A stretch of DNA of 64,000 nt from Gammaproteobacteria bacterium (GCA_030583605.1 CP129466.1:1557001-1621000); one strand, 5' to 3'. Counted from the first letter of the stretch, positions 19,232 through 29,528 are shown. Notes: a model not told the origin generated them from the sequence alone. Numbers and translations are program-made.

Positions 19232-19816
19232 ATGCATGCGTTGAGCCCCGACGATCTCTACAGCCTCGAGGAGTACGCGCGCCATCGGAACGAGATGCGG
19301 GCCCGGGTGATGGAGCACAAGGCTCACCGGCGTCTGCACGTCGGCGCGCATCTCACGCTGTATTTCGAAGATCGGCTGACGATTCTCTACCAGGTCCAGG
19401 AGATGCTGCGGGCCGAGCGGATCTTCGAGCCCGACGGCATCCGCGGCGAGCTCGAGGCCTACAACCCCCTGATTCCGGACGGCCGTAACTGGAAGGCGAC
19501 CCTGATGATCGAGTATGCCGACCCGGCAGAGCGCGCCCGCGAGCTGCGCCGGCTGGTCGGCATCGAGCACCGGGTATGGATGCAGGTGGAGGGCCATACG
19601 CCGGTGACCGCCATCGCCGACGAGGATCTCGAGCGCAGCAACGCTGATAAGACCTCGGCGGTGCATTTCCTGCGGTTCGAACTCGCGCCCGGGATGATCG
19701 CGGCGCTGAAAGGCGGCACGCCATTGCGCGCGGGCGTCGATCACCCGGAGTACAGCATCCGGCTGGATGCGGTGCCGGAGTTGTTGCGGGAGTCACTGGT
19801 CGCGGACCTCGATTAG
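19232..19816 (+). CDS. DUF3501 family protein
   Basis: A 194-residue soluble protein that begins MHALSPDDLYSLEEYARHR and matches the DUF3501 family, which is found almost always beside rubrerythrin and the Fe-S oxidoreductase seen here. It contains no cysteines, so it does not itself carry an Fe-S cluster. Several conserved charged segments are visible (EHKAHRRLHVG, LYFEDRLTILYQVQEMLRAER). No function is assigned. It starts 24 bases after the oxidoreductase stop, consistent with one transcript, and is the last gene of the cassette before parE. Confidence 0.85.
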   Translation: MHALSPDDLYSLEEYARHRNEMRARVMEHKAHRRLHVGAHLTLYFEDRLTILYQVQEMLRAERIFEPDGIRGELEAYNPLIPDGRNWKATLMIEYADPAERARELRRLVGIEHRVWMQVEGHTPVTAIADEDLERSNADKTSAVHFLRFELAPGMIAALKGGTPLRAGVDHPEYSIRLDAVPELLRESLVADLD

Positions 19817-20029
19817 GCGCCGTTCCGCGCGGCGCCAGCCCGGCACGCTACGGGTGCCGGGCCGGGATTGCATAATCGCGCAGGCGCACTAACATGCACA
19901 CCGGTTGTGCGCGTTCCATCGTTGCCTGGGCGGTTTCGGCCATCCGCGGTTCCGTCGTGTCGTGGCCAATGCCCGTCGGCAGGCGAGGGCGCAGCCCCAT
20001 TCATCCCAGTGCCAGCCGGTCATGCACAC

Positions 20030-21922
20030 ATGAGCGCGAAGTACGACGCATCTGCGATCGAGGTTCTGAGCGGGCTGGATCCCGTCCGGCGCCGTCCCGG
20101 GATGTACACCGACACCTCAAGGCCGAATCACCTCGCTCACGAAGTGATCGACAACAGTGTCGATGAGGCGTTGGCAGGCCACTGCAGCAAGATCGAGGTC
20201 ACGCTGTGGCGTGACGGTTCCCTGCAGGTCGCCGACGACGGCCGTGGCATGCCGGTCGACGTACACCCGCAGGAAAAAATTCCAGGGGTGGAGCTGATTC
20301 TCACCCGCCTGCACTCAGGCGCGAAGTTTTCCGGCAAGAGCTATCGCTTTTCGGGTGGCCTGCACGGTGTCGGCGTTTCCGTGGTGAACGCCCTGTCGCG
20401 GAACCTCGAAGTGTGGGTGCGGCGCGACGGTTGCGAGTTCAACATGAGCTTTCGCGGCGGCAACCGTGCCAGCAAGCTCGAGTCCGTCGGCAAAGTCGGC
20501 CGCGGCAATACCGGCACCACGATCCGGTTCTGGCCTGATTCCAAGTATTTCGATTCCGACAAATTCTCTGTGCCGCAGCTGCGGCACACCCTGCAGGCGA
20601 AGGCGGTCCTGTGCCCCGGCCTGAAGGTGAGGTTCGAGATCGAGCATCCGCAGCAGCTGCTGGAGTGGGAGTATCGCGGCGGGCTCGGCCAGTACCTGGC
20701 CGAATCGATCGGTGACGCGGGCACACTTCCTGCGCAGCCCTTTACCGGCGAAGCGAAGGGCCAGCACGAGGAAGTGCAATGGGCGCTGGCGTGGGTGACC
20801 GGCGCAGCCACGCCGCTTGCCGAATCCTATGTCAACCTCATTCCTACGCCCCAGGGAGGCACACATGTCAGTGGCCTGCGTGCCGGCCTGACGGACGCCT
20901 TGCGCGAGTACTGCGAGTTCCGCAGCCTGCTGCCCCGCGGGGTAAGGCTCGCGCCGGAGGATGTCTGGGACGGCGTCGCCTTCGTGCTCTCCGTCAAACT
21001 CGAGGATCCGCAGTTCTCCGGCCAGACGAAAGAGCGCCTGTCGTCGCGGGAGTCCACGGCGTTCGTGTCGGGCATCGTCAAGGATGCCTTCGCGCTGTGG
21101 CTGAACCAGCATCCCGAGAGCGGCGACCAGATTGCGCTGCGGGCGATCACCGCCGCGCAGAATCGGCTCAAGGCGGGCAAGGCAGTCGTCCGCAAGAAGG
21201 TGGTCTCCGGCCCGGCGCTGCCGGGCAAGCTCGCGGATTGCACCGCGGAGGACCCGCAGCGCTGCGAGCTGTTCCTGGTGGAGGGCGATTCGGCCGGAGG
21301 TTCGGCGAAACAGGCTCGCGACCGGGAGTTCCAGGCGATCCTGCCCCTGCGCGGCAAGATCCTGAATGCCTGGGAAGTCGAACAGGCCGAACTGCTGGCC
21401 TCCCAGGAAGTGCACAACATCAGCCTCGCGATCGGTGTGGATCCCGGTGGTGAGGATCTGGCGGGTCTGCGCTATTTCAAGGTGTGCATTCTTGCCGACG
21501 CAGACTCCGACGGTCAGCACATCGCGACACTGATCTGCGCGTTGTTCGTTCGGCATTTTCCGCGGCTGGTGCAGGCCGGGCACGTCTACGTGGCGATGCC
21601 GCCCCTGTACCGGATCGACGTCGGCCGCGAAGTCTTCTACGCGCTGGACGATGCAGAACGGCAGGGCGTGCTCGACCGGGTCGAGGCGGAGGGGCTGAAG
21701 GGCAAGGTCTCGATTACCCGCTTCAAGGGGCTCGGCGAAATGAGCCCGGGACAGCTGCGGGAGACGACCATGGCGCCGGACACCCGGCGCCTGGTGCAGC
21801 TCACGGTCGACGCTCATGAGCAAACCGAGCAGTTGCTCGACATGCTGCTCGCCAAGAAACGCGCCGCCGACCGGCGCAACTGGATCGAGACCAAGGGCAA
21901 TCTGGCCCGCGTCCAGGTCTGA
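20030..21922 (+). CDS. parE: DNA topoisomerase IV subunit B
   Basis: The ATPase subunit of topoisomerase IV (630 residues), which decatenates daughter chromosomes with ParC. The GHKL ATPase motifs are visible (EVIDNSVDEALAGH, DDGRGMPVD, GLHGVGVSVVNALS). So are the TOPRIM residues (LFLVEGDSAGGSAKQ; DADSDGQHI) and the C-terminal ITRFKGLGEM motif. The frame remains open back to 19868, but family members begin near MSAKYDASAIEVLSGLDPV, so I use the ATG at 20030. The 213-bp gap upstream has a possible -10 (CATAAT at 19871-19876) without a clear -35. Confidence 0.97.
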   Translation: MSAKYDASAIEVLSGLDPVRRRPGMYTDTSRPNHLAHEVIDNSVDEALAGHCSKIEVTLWRDGSLQVADDGRGMPVDVHPQEKIPGVELILTRLHSGAKFSGKSYRFSGGLHGVGVSVVNALSRNLEVWVRRDGCEFNMSFRGGNRASKLESVGKVGRGNTGTTIRFWPDSKYFDSDKFSVPQLRHTLQAKAVLCPGLKVRFEIEHPQQLLEWEYRGGLGQYLAESIGDAGTLPAQPFTGEAKGQHEEVQWALAWVTGAATPLAESYVNLIPTPQGGTHVSGLRAGLTDALREYCEFRSLLPRGVRLAPEDVWDGVAFVLSVKLEDPQFSGQTKERLSSRESTAFVSGIVKDAFALWLNQHPESGDQIALRAITAAQNRLKAGKAVVRKKVVSGPALPGKLADCTAEDPQRCELFLVEGDSAGGSAKQARDREFQAILPLRGKILNAWEVEQAELLASQEVHNISLAIGVDPGGEDLAGLRYFKVCILADADSDGQHIATLICALFVRHFPRLVQAGHVYVAMPPLYRIDVGREVFYALDDAERQGVLDRVEAEGLKGKVSITRFKGLGEMSPGQLRETTMAPDTRRLVQLTVDAHEQTEQLLDMLLAKKRAADRRNWIETKGNLARVQV

Positions 21923-21946
21923 GTCCGGCGGTACAGGGCGAAATCC

Positions 21947-24217
21947 ATGGCGAAGCAGAATCAGCTGGACTTCGAGGGCATCGAGCAGTTGCCGCTGCGC
22001 GAGTATGCCGAACGCGCCTACCTGGACTACTCGATGTACGTCATTCTGGACCGGGCCCTGCCGCACCTGGCTGACGGCCTCAAGCCGGTCCAGCGTCGCA
22101 TCATCTATGCGATGAGCGAACTCGGACTGGCGGCTGGCGCGAAGCACAAGAAGTCGGCGCGCACGGTCGGAGACGTGATCGGCAAGTTTCACCCGCACGG
22201 CGACGGCGCCTGTTACGAAGCCATGGTGCACATGGCGCAGGATTTCTCCTACCGCTACCCGATCATCGACGGCCAGGGCAACTGGGGCTCCGCGGACGAC
22301 CCCCGGTCGTTTGCCGCCATGCGCTACACGGAGTCGCGGCTGCGACCCTACGCCGCCGTGCTGCTCGCTGAACTCGACCAGGGCACGGTGGCGTGGTTGC
22401 CGAACTTCGACGGCACATTGCGCGAGCCCGCACTCTTGCCAGCGCAACTGCCGAACCTGCTGCTGAACGGCGCAAGCGGAATCGCGGTGGGCATGTCGAC
22501 CGACGTTCCGCCGCACAACCTGCGTGAGATCGCCGCCGGGCTCGTGAAGCTGATCGAGGAGCCCGACATCTCGCTGAAGCAGCTGACACGAATCATCCGC
22601 GGGCCGGATTTCCCGACCGGCGGGGAAATCGTATCGACGCGCGAAGAGATCGTCGCCATCTACGCTGCCGGGAGCGGCACGCTGCGCGTCCGCGCTACCT
22701 ATTCCGTGGACGATGACACGATCATCATCGAGAGCCTGCCCTACCAGGTCTCGGGGGCGCGCGTCCTGGAGCAGATCGCCAATCAGATGCGGGCGAAAAA
22801 GCTGCCCATGGTGGAGGATCTGCGGGACGAGTCCGACGAAGAAGAACCGACCCGCCTCGTCATCACGCTGCGCTCCGGCCGGGTAGACACCGAGGCGCTG
22901 ATGCTGCATCTGTTTGCAACCACGGATCTCGAGAAGACGCTCAGGGTCAACCTGAATGTCATCGGTACGGACGGCAAGCCGGCGGTACGGGACCTGCGCA
23001 CGCTGCTCAAGGACTGGCTCGACTTCCGCCTGGAAACCGTACGGCGGCGACTGCAGTTCCGGCTCGACCGGGTGGCCGAGCGGATCCACATCCTCGACGG
23101 GCTCCTGATCGCGTACCTCAACATCGACGAGGTGATCCGCATCATCCGGCGCGAAGACGAGCCGAAGCCGGTGCTGATGAAGAAATTCAAGCTGACCGAT
23201 GTCCAGGCGGAGGCCATTCTCAATTTGCGGTTGCGGCATCTCGCCAGGCTCGAGGAGATGAAGATCCGTGGCGAGCAGGAGGAGCTTGCGGCCGAGCGCG
23301 AGCGCCTGGAGAAGTTGCTGCGCAGCCCGGCGCGGCTGCGCACGCTGATCAGAGACGAGATCACCGCGCTGGCCGGAGAATTCGGCGATGAGCGGCGCAG
23401 CCGACTGGTGGAGCGCGCGGCAGCGCAGGCCATGGCCGAGGAGGACCTGGTCGCCTCCGAGCCGGTGACCGTGGTGCTCTCGCAGCGAGGCTGGGTCCGC
23501 GCGGCCAAGGGGCACGACATCGAACCAGGCTCGCTGAGCTTCAAGACCGGCGATGGTTACCTCTGTGCCGCGCGCGGGCGCAGCACGGAGCTTGCGGTCT
23601 TTCTGGACTCGACCGGCCGGGCCTACACGCTGGCTGCGCATTCGCTGCCATCGGCGCGTGGTCAGGGTGAGCCGCTGTCCGGGCGTCTGAATCCCCCGGA
23701 CGGCGCTCATTTTCGTGGCGTGATGCTCGGCGAAGCGCAGACGCCCTGGCTGGTGGCGAACACCGGCGGCTATGGATTCTTTGTGCGGCTGGGTGAGTTG
23801 CACACCCGCAACCGGGCGGGCAAAAGCGCCTTGCGACTCAAGCCCGGCTGGGACGTGGTCATTCCCGCCGCATGTCCCGCCCTGGGTTTCCCGGGCGAGG
23901 TGCGCGTGGCGGCCGTCAGTTCGGGCGGACACCTGCTCGTGTTTGCTGCGGCCGAACTCCCCGAACTACCCCGCGGCAAAGGCAACAGGATCCTCGGTAT
24001 CCCGCCGGGCAAGCTCAAGGCAGGCGAGGAGCGCCTCGTCGCGGTGGCGGTGCTGGGATCTGGCGACGACCTCGTCGTACGCAGCGGTCAGCGGCATATG
24101 ACGATCCGGTCGGCCGATCTCGGGCACTACGCGGGCGAGCGCGGGCGGCGCGGGCTGGTGTTGCCACGCGGCTGGCGCAGCGTCGACGCGCTGGACGTCG
24201 TGCGTAACGCGGGATGA
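21947..24217 (+). CDS. parC: DNA topoisomerase IV subunit A
   Basis: The DNA-cleaving subunit of topoisomerase IV (756 residues). The N-terminal breakage-reunion domain has the active-site tyrosine in [10 protein letters not shown] and the isoleucine-wedge region. The C-terminal part forms the DNA-wrapping beta-propeller. At the position of E. coli ParC Ser80 (in the HPHGDSACYEA motif) this protein has glycine (Gly87), while the acidic residue four positions on (Glu91) is retained. Ser80 helps hold the quinolone-metal bridge, so drug sensitivity may differ. It is 24 bases after parE and convergent with the next gene, separated by only seven bases. Confidence 0.97.
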   Translation: MAKQNQLDFEGIEQLPLREYAERAYLDYSMYVILDRALPHLADGLKPVQRRIIYAMSELGLAAGAKHKKSARTVGDVIGKFHPHGDGACYEAMVHMAQDFSYRYPIIDGQGNWGSADDPRSFAAMRYTESRLRPYAAVLLAELDQGTVAWLPNFDGTLREPALLPAQLPNLLLNGASGIAVGMSTDVPPHNLREIAAGLVKLIEEPDISLKQLTRIIRGPDFPTGGEIVSTREEIVAIYAAGSGTLRVRATYSVDDDTIIIESLPYQVSGARVLEQIANQMRAKKLPMVEDLRDESDEEEPTRLVITLRSGRVDTEALMLHLFATTDLEKTLRVNLNVIGTDGKPAVRDLRTLLKDWLDFRLETVRRRLQFRLDRVAERIHILDGLLIAYLNIDEVIRIIRREDEPKPVLMKKFKLTDVQAEAILNLRLRHLARLEEMKIRGEQEELAAERERLEKLLRSPARLRTLIRDEITALAGEFGDERRSRLVERAAAQAMAEEDLVASEPVTVVLSQRGWVRAAKGHDIEPGSLSFKTGDGYLCAARGRSTELAVFLDSTGRAYTLAAHSLPSARGQGEPLSGRLNPPDGAHFRGVMLGEAQTPWLVANTGGYGFFVRLGELHTRNRAGKSALRLKPGWDVVIPAACPALGFPGEVRVAAVSSGGHLLVFAAAELPELPRGKGNRILGIPPGKLKAGEERLVAVAVLGSGDDLVVRSGQRHMTIRSADLGHYAGERGRRGLVLPRGWRSVDALDVVRNAG

Positions 24218-24224
24218 GCGCTCC

Positions 24225-26120
24225 TCAGCGTCGGGGCAACTGGTCGGTGCCGGTGCGGACCAGCGTGTCTTCCTCGTCTGCATCGTCGAGGATCGACCCG
24301 AGCCTGGCGCGATCGACCACCTGGCTGGCGGTCAGGTCCTCCTCGTAGTCGCTCTCGAGCAGATCGAGCGCTTCCTTCAGCGTATTGGAAACCTGCTCGT
24401 CGTCGAGCGCTTTCTGCGACATCGCGTGCAGATCGGTCTGTTCGACCGTATCGCCGCCTGAGCCGCGCAGCGACCCGGCCTGATCGGTCGGGGTCAGTGC
24501 CGTTTCGTCGAGGTCATTGAGCCAGCCGATGTCCTGGTCGACAGCCACATCACCGGCCGCGGCCGACAGGTCAAGGTCGAGGTCCGGTTCCCCGACGGCG
24601 AAACCCGCGGCGTCGGGCAGTGCCAGATCGGGCTCATCGCCGAACAGGCTCGTGAGATCATCTGGCGTGCCGGCACTGTCGAAATCCTGGGCCGGAGCGG
24701 CGTAGACCGCGGGCTGACGGTCGGTCGGCGCCGAGTCGGTCGAGCTCTCGTCGTCATGCTCGTGGCGCGGACCCTCTACCACGACCATCGTGGGCTCGGC
24801 CGGTTTGCCGAGGGTCGGAGGTGCTGCGACGGCAACCGCGGTGGCGGTCCCGGTACGCTCCGGCATGCTGTCCTGGGACGTTCGCCGGGCGCCCCGGAGT
24901 GCTTCGGCGAGGCGTTCGCGCAGCAGTACGAGGCTGGCCGCGGCGCCAATGAGCACACCGACCACGGCCGCCAGCCATGCCGGCGCACCTTCGCTCACGT
25001 GGCGCTCGACGGTAACGGCCGGCACCGCGACCGGTTCGGCCGCGGCAACGTCTTGCGGAGGCTGCTCGTCCTGGAACACCGCTTCAGGCACAGGAGCGGT
25101 TTGCGGTGGCTCGACGAGGGGCAGTGGTGGCGCCGTACTGCTGAGGTCAGTCGGGGTCGCGGCCGTTACCGCTTCGGTCCCGGCCGGGGCCTGCGCTGCT
25201 GCGCCCACCACGGCGCGCGTGTCGTCTGGCTGCGGTGATCCATTGGCCGTAGCGACCTCGGCCGGTGCGTCGGAGCTGCCGGCGGCCAGCGGAGCGGGCA
25301 GCACGATGACGGCGCCGCTTCGGATCAGGTCCGGATTGGCCCGTATGAAGGCATCGGGGTTTGCAGCAAAAATCGCATCGGCGATTTCCCAGATGCTGCG
25401 CCCCCCACGATCGGTGGTCCGTGCCGCGATGGTGGACAGCGTGTCGCCTGCCTGCACGCGATAGCTGGTTCCGGAGGGCAGCGGGCTGCGATCAGTCGCT
25501 GGCCTCTGCGACGGCGCCGCAGCGGCTGCCGGCTGTGGCGTGACCGGGGTCGGCGCCGGCCACTGCGTATTGCCAGCCGCATTCGCGGCAGCGCCCATCA
25601 TGGCAGGAGTTGCGGCGGCCGCCGGCCGCGTTCCGGGCAGATCGAGCATCAGCACATACTGGCGCACCATCTGCGTGCTTCCCGGGCAACGAAGCTCCAG
25701 GCGCAGTTCGTACATGGGTTCGTAGAGCGGGCGAGCAGTGCTGACGTGCAAGTCGTAACGGCCTGCAGCACTCACCTGCGGCACGCTGACGATTGCGTGG
25801 GGTACGGCGCTGAGTTCTCCCGCGGAGGGCGTGACGGCACTGACACAGCCCGCGACCATGATCTCGCCGGCGCTGAGTTCCACCGGAACTCTCGCGCTCA
25901 GCGGTTGGCCGAGCGGCGAGTCCACCAGGATATCGCCCAGGGTCAATGCCTGCGCGGGGCCGAGCGCCGCAACGGCGGCGCCGGTGCATACCAGCTTGCC
26001 GAGCGTGAGGCGCCGGACCGAGAGTTCGGGCGTGGCGCCAGCGATGACCGTGAACTCCCGCCGTGCCTTTCCGTTTGGTGTTTTCCGGCTTGTACCCAGC
26101 CGGCGATCGCCGCGGCCCAT
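24225..26120 (-). CDS. FimV-like LysM protein (short paralogue)
   Basis: A 631-residue inner-membrane protein in the FimV mould. It has a signal-type hydrophobic stretch (about 40-57) and the conserved FimV N-terminal module (LGDILVDSPLGQPLSARVPVEL). A proline/alanine linker and a periplasmic LysM domain (about 217-275, YRVQAGDTLSTIAAR) follow. The transmembrane helix is at about 376-400, and the cytoplasmic tail is long and acidic. It lacks the tetratricopeptide-type C-terminus of the longer FimV at 35.5 kb. A GGAG site nine bases upstream supports the ATG at 26120, although the 33-residue basic extension before the hydrophobic core is long. It lies directly downstream of fimX, suggesting a shared role in type IV pili or polar organisation. 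Confidence 0.75.
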   Translation of the reverse strand: MGRGDRRLGTSRKTPNGKARREFTVIAGATPELSVRRLTLGKLVCTGAAVAALGPAQALTLGDILVDSPLGQPLSARVPVELSAGEIMVAGCVSAVTPSAGELSAVPHAIVSVPQVSAAGRYDLHVSTARPLYEPMYELRLELRCPGSTQMVRQYVLMLDLPGTRPAAAATPAMMGAAANAAGNTQWPAPTPVTPQPAAAAAPSQRPATDRSPLPSGTSYRVQAGDTLSTIAARTTDRGGRSIWEIADAIFAANPDAFIRANPDLIRSGAVIVLPAPLAAGSSDAPAEVATANGSPQPDDTRAVVGAAAQAPAGTEAVTAATPTDLSSTAPPLPLVEPPQTAPVPEAVFQDEQPPQDVAAAEPVAVPAVTVERHVSEGAPAWLAAVVGVLIGAAASLVLLRERLAEALRGARRTSQDSMPERTGTATAVAVAAPPTLGKPAEPTMVVVEGPRHEHDDESSTDSAPTDRQPAVYAAPAQDFDSAGTPDDLTSLFGDEPDLALPDAAGFAVGEPDLDLDLSAAAGDVAVDQDIGWLNDLDETALTPTDQAGSLRGSGGDTVEQTDLHAMSQKALDDEQVSNTLKEALDLLESDYEEDLTASQVVDRARLGSILDDADEEDTLVRTGTDQLPRR

Positions 26121-26296
26121 AGCTCTATGCTCCGAATTCGTCAGTGCCAGATGTGCTGATACGGTTTCCCGCCGCGAAGGAAATCATTTGTCAATAAGTC
26201 CGTAAACGATTCGCGTCTCGTTTCGGCCGCATTGCTGCCAGCAACGTGGCTGCATTCGGTGAACTGTGAACAACGTCACGCCTGCCGTCTTGTGCC

Positions 26297-28411
26297 TCAC
26301 CCCGTAGCGCGGTTTTCCAGCGGTTGCGCGCTTTCCAGGACGACGCCCTGCGTCTGCACGAAGTTGCCCTGGAAGTAGGATACGCCGAGCTGCCAGAGCA
26401 CGGCCATGGTCTTGGCATCCTCCACGCGCTCGGCGATGGAGCGGATCTTGAGCTTGTGTGCAACCTGCACCAGGCCGGCAACTTTCCGCTGCTGATCGCT
26501 GTCGCTATGCAGCCCCTGCATCAGGCTGCCGTCGATTTTCATGAACTGCATCGGGATGTGGTGCAACAGCTGGGTGGAGTCGCGCCCGGTGCCGAGATGA
26601 TCGACCGCAAACAGGAAGCCCGCCGCCGCCAGCCGCTCGGCGAGTTCCTTGGTCGGTTTGAGCTGCGTCGCTGCGGTTTCCTCGCTGACCTGGAAGCACA
26701 GGCGTTGGGGCGGGACCTTCAGGCTCGCCAGGCGGGTGCCGAGCCAGGCCGGGAGCGTATCGTCGAGCACCGAGTCGCGGGACAGTCGGACGAAGACCAG
26801 TGTCGGCTGCTTGGCGGTGCAATACGACAGCGAGGCGCCGATGACCCATCGGTCCACGTTCTTGATCATCCGGGCGCGTTCCGCGGGAGGGATGAACTCG
26901 CTGGGGAGAATCAGGCTGCCGTCATCATCGACCATCCGCACCAGGGTATCGAACATGCCCTGAACTTCCTCGGTCAGGCTGGCGATTGGCTGGTGCACCA
27001 GCCGGAAGCGGTTCTGCATGAGGGCGTTACGGATTTTCGGTACCCACATCGCGTCGGCAACGCGGACCTTCTGCGTAGCGGTCGTGGTGTCGCAGAGTTC
27101 GACCTTGTTACCGCCGGCATCGCGACCGGCACGGCAGGCCTTTTCTGCCGCCGACAGCAGTTCGGCTATCGACTGCGATTCGCTGCCGATTTCCGTGACA
27201 CCGATGGTGCAGGTCAGGGTCGTCGACTGCTGATCGACCTCGAGCACCCGGCCGGCGACGGCTTTGCGGACCTGGTCGGCCCAGCTGACCACGTCGTTCA
27301 TGGTGCCGCGCTCGATTATCGCCGTGAAAATCGTGCCGCCAAATCGCCCGCAGACGTCGCTCGGCTGCAGCAGTTCGCGCAGCAGGTCTGCCAGCCGCAT
27401 GATCAGCGCTTCGGTGCCGAGCAGGCCAACGTCGCGATGCACGCGCGAGAAGTGATCCGGCCTGATGTAGGCGATCGCGCGCACGCCGCCCTGTAACGCA
27501 GAGCCAAGCCGCGCCGTGGCCTGCTCCAGGAAATGGTGTCGCATCAGGAAGCCGGTCGACGGGTCCTTCCAGAGCGCCTGTTCGACCAGGTCCTCCGGTG
27601 GGGCATCGCTGCTGCGCTCACCCGGCACGACGACACGCACCGCCGGCTCGCCGTCCACCGTGACCCGCTCGAGCTTCAGTTCCAGCCCGAGGTGGGACTG
27701 GTCGCGTCGTTGCACGGTGACCTGCAGGCCGGTGTCCGTCCATTTGCCCTTCAGGCAGGCCTGCAACGCACCCTTCAGGCTGGGCTGGTCACGGTCACTG
27801 AAGAAGTCCATGAAGGGCTGGCCCAGCAGGTCGCTTTCCTGCTCGGCGCCGAGCATGGCGAGCCAGGCGGGGTTTGCGGCGATGACGATGCCTTCCTGCA
27901 CATCGGCGATGGCCTCGGTTGCGCCTATCATCAGGCTGCGCAGTTCCTGCTTGTACTGCGTGGCGGACGACAGCACGCTGTCCAGCGCAGCCTGCAGGCG
28001 GCGGGTTCGCAGTTCGCGTTCGACTACCGCCTGGAGGCGTTCGCGATGGCTGAGCGAAACCACGTCGCGGGCACCAGCGGCAATGGCATCGGAGATGATC
28101 CGCTCGGTGACGTTCTGGCGGACGATGATCACGGGGATCGGCGGATTTCTGCGGAATATGGAGCCGGACAGCCCGGTCAGGTCCACGTCGGGCTCGTCGG
28201 CGAAGATCATGACCAGTTCGGGTGGCTGCTCTGCAATCGCGTCCTCGAGCGCGGTGGGGTCTGCCACACGCCTGCAATGCACCGCGTGGCCCGCCTCACG
28301 CAGCATGGAATTGATTGCGGCCATGTTGTCGTCGTGCTGGCTGACGACGATCAGCGGCACACCGTGGGTCTCAGGCAATTTCAGGATCCCGGCGAAAACT
28401 CGACAACGCAT
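26297..28411 (-). CDS. fimX: FimX-like c-di-GMP protein (REC-PAS-GGDEF-EAL, degenerate)
   Basis: This 704-residue protein has, in order, a receiver-like domain (about 18-135), a PAS domain (about 160-260), a GGDEF domain (about 285-430) and an EAL domain (about 460-700). The cyclase site reads GGTIF instead of GG(D/E)EF and the phosphodiesterase signature reads DTLVRM instead of EALLR, so both are probably inactive. That is the pattern of Pseudomonas FimX, a c-di-GMP receptor for type IV pilus assembly and twitching. The parE-parC-fimX neighbourhood also occurs in Pseudomonas aeruginosa. The exact start is uncertain: in-frame GTG and TTG codons lie within 20 codons downstream. It is 73 bases after epmB on the same strand. 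Confidence 0.8.
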   Translation of the reverse strand: MRCRVFAGILKLPETHGVPLIVVSQHDDNMAAINSMLREAGHAVHCRRVADPTALEDAIAEQPPELVMIFADEPDVDLTGLSGSIFRRNPPIPVIIVRQNVTERIISDAIAAGARDVVSLSHRERLQAVVERELRTRRLQAALDSVLSSATQYKQELRSLMIGATEAIADVQEGIVIAANPAWLAMLGAEQESDLLGQPFMDFFSDRDQPSLKGALQACLKGKWTDTGLQVTVQRRDQSHLGLELKLERVTVDGEPAVRVVVPGERSSDAPPEDLVEQALWKDPSTGFLMRHHFLEQATARLGSALQGGVRAIAYIRPDHFSRVHRDVGLLGTEALIMRLADLLRELLQPSDVCGRFGGTIFTAIIERGTMNDVVSWADQVRKAVAGRVLEVDQQSTTLTCTIGVTEIGSESQSIAELLSAAEKACRAGRDAGGNKVELCDTTTATQKVRVADAMWVPKIRNALMQNRFRLVHQPIASLTEEVQGMFDTLVRMVDDDGSLILPSEFIPPAERARMIKNVDRWVIGASLSYCTAKQPTLVFVRLSRDSVLDDTLPAWLGTRLASLKVPPQRLCFQVSEETAATQLKPTKELAERLAAAGFLFAVDHLGTGRDSTQLLHHIPMQFMKIDGSLMQGLHSDSDQQRKVAGLVQVAHKLKIRSIAERVEDAKTMAVLWQLGVSYFQGNFVQTQGVVLESAQPLENRATG

Positions 28412-28484
28412 TTCCGGCTCACGCCAGCCGGATTGGCGGGGATTCTGCCGTCTGCAGCGCGCGGATTATGTGACCCGCGTCTGT

Positions 28485-29528
28485 TTATGTGACCTGTTGC
28501 GGGTTATGTAGTACTGGGGCCAGGATTTCCTTGGCTGGCATGCCCGGGCGTTCGCGTACGAGCCTCGGGACGAGGTAGCCCGGCAATCGAGCGGCCAACT
28601 CGCCGAGAAGACGGCGGGCGCGACGGTCCGCGACGCGGAAATGCGCGGTTCCGCGCACCGTATCGAGCTGGTGGATGTAATACGGCAGCACGCCGATCTC
28701 GAAAAGCCGCTGGCTCAGGTCGGCCAGGCAAGTGGCGTCATCGTTGATTCCGCGCAGGAGAACCGACTGGTTGAGCACCGTGGCGCAGACGTCGCGCAGG
28801 CGGGCGACAGCCGTTGCGACGGTCGCGTCGAGTTCATTGGCGTGGTTGCTGTGCAGGACCATGACTATTGGACGCGTGCAATTCCCGAGGCTGGTGACCA
28901 GGCCGGTATCGATACGTTCGGGCAGTACTACCGGCGTGCGGCTGTGAATGCGAATGCGTCGCACATGGTCGATCTGCTCGAGGCCGCGCAACAGGGCATG
29001 GAGGCGCGTGTTACTCAGGCTCAGGGGATCGCCACCGCTGAGTATCACCTCCTGGATCGACGGATCGCGAGCCACCTGCGCGAGTGCGAGCGCGTGCGTG
29101 CCGGGCGCAGCGCCTGCTTCCACATAGGGAAACTCACGCCGGAAACAATAGCGGCAATGCACCGCGCAGGCTCCGGTGACCATCAGCAGTGCGCGTCCCT
29201 GGTATTTCTGCAACAGCCCGGGCTGGCGCAGCCGCGTCAGTTCGTCGAGCGGGTCGGCAACGAACCCGGGGTGAGCGGTGAGTTCCCGCGCAGTGGGGAT
29301 GATCTGCAACAGTAATGGGTCGCGGGGATCGCCGCGACGCATGCGGCGGACGAAGCCGCGTGGAACGCGCAGCGGGAACTGCGAACCTGCGGCGTGGCTG
29401 CCACCGAGCAGGCTGGCCGGCAGGTCGAGTTCGCCGGCGAGTTCTTCGACGGAGTTGATTCCCGCGGCGAGTTCCTGTTGCCAGCCTGGCGTTGCGGTGT
29501 CGATGGCGGAGCGGGACGAACGTAGCAC
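28485..29528 (-). CDS. epmB: EF-P lysine 2,3-aminomutase (beta-lysine synthase) EpmB
   Basis: A radical-SAM, PLP-dependent aminomutase (347 residues) that converts alpha-lysine to (R)-beta-lysine for attachment to EF-P. The radical-SAM cysteines are in [15 protein letters not shown], and the motifs [13 protein letters not shown] and [16 protein letters not shown] follow. Its length matches EpmB rather than the longer catabolic lysine 2,3-aminomutases. It is divergent from efp across a gap of about 135 bases, and EpmA is encoded just beyond efp, so the first two steps of EF-P modification are together. Confidence 0.95.
   Translation of the reverse strand: MLRSSRSAIDTATPGWQQELAAGINSVEELAGELDLPASLLGGSHAAGSQFPLRVPRGFVRRMRRGDPRDPLLLQIIPTARELTAHPGFVADPLDELTRLRQPGLLQKYQGRALLMVTGACAVHCRYCFRREFPYVEAGAAPGTHALALAQVARDPSIQEVILSGGDPLSLSNTRLHALLRGLEQIDHVRRIRIHSRTPVVLPERIDTGLVTSLGNCTRPIVMVLHSNHANELDATVATAVARLRDVCATVLNQSVLLRGINDDATCLADLSQRLFEIGVLPYYIHQLDTVRGTAHFRVADRRARRLLGELAARLPGYLVPRLVRERPGMPAKEILAPVLHNPQQVT

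Noticed and set aside
20315..23932. A 1205-codon leftward open frame opposite parE/parC
   Set aside because: It is an antisense shadow of two fully conserved topoisomerase genes, with low-complexity His/Arg-rich translation.
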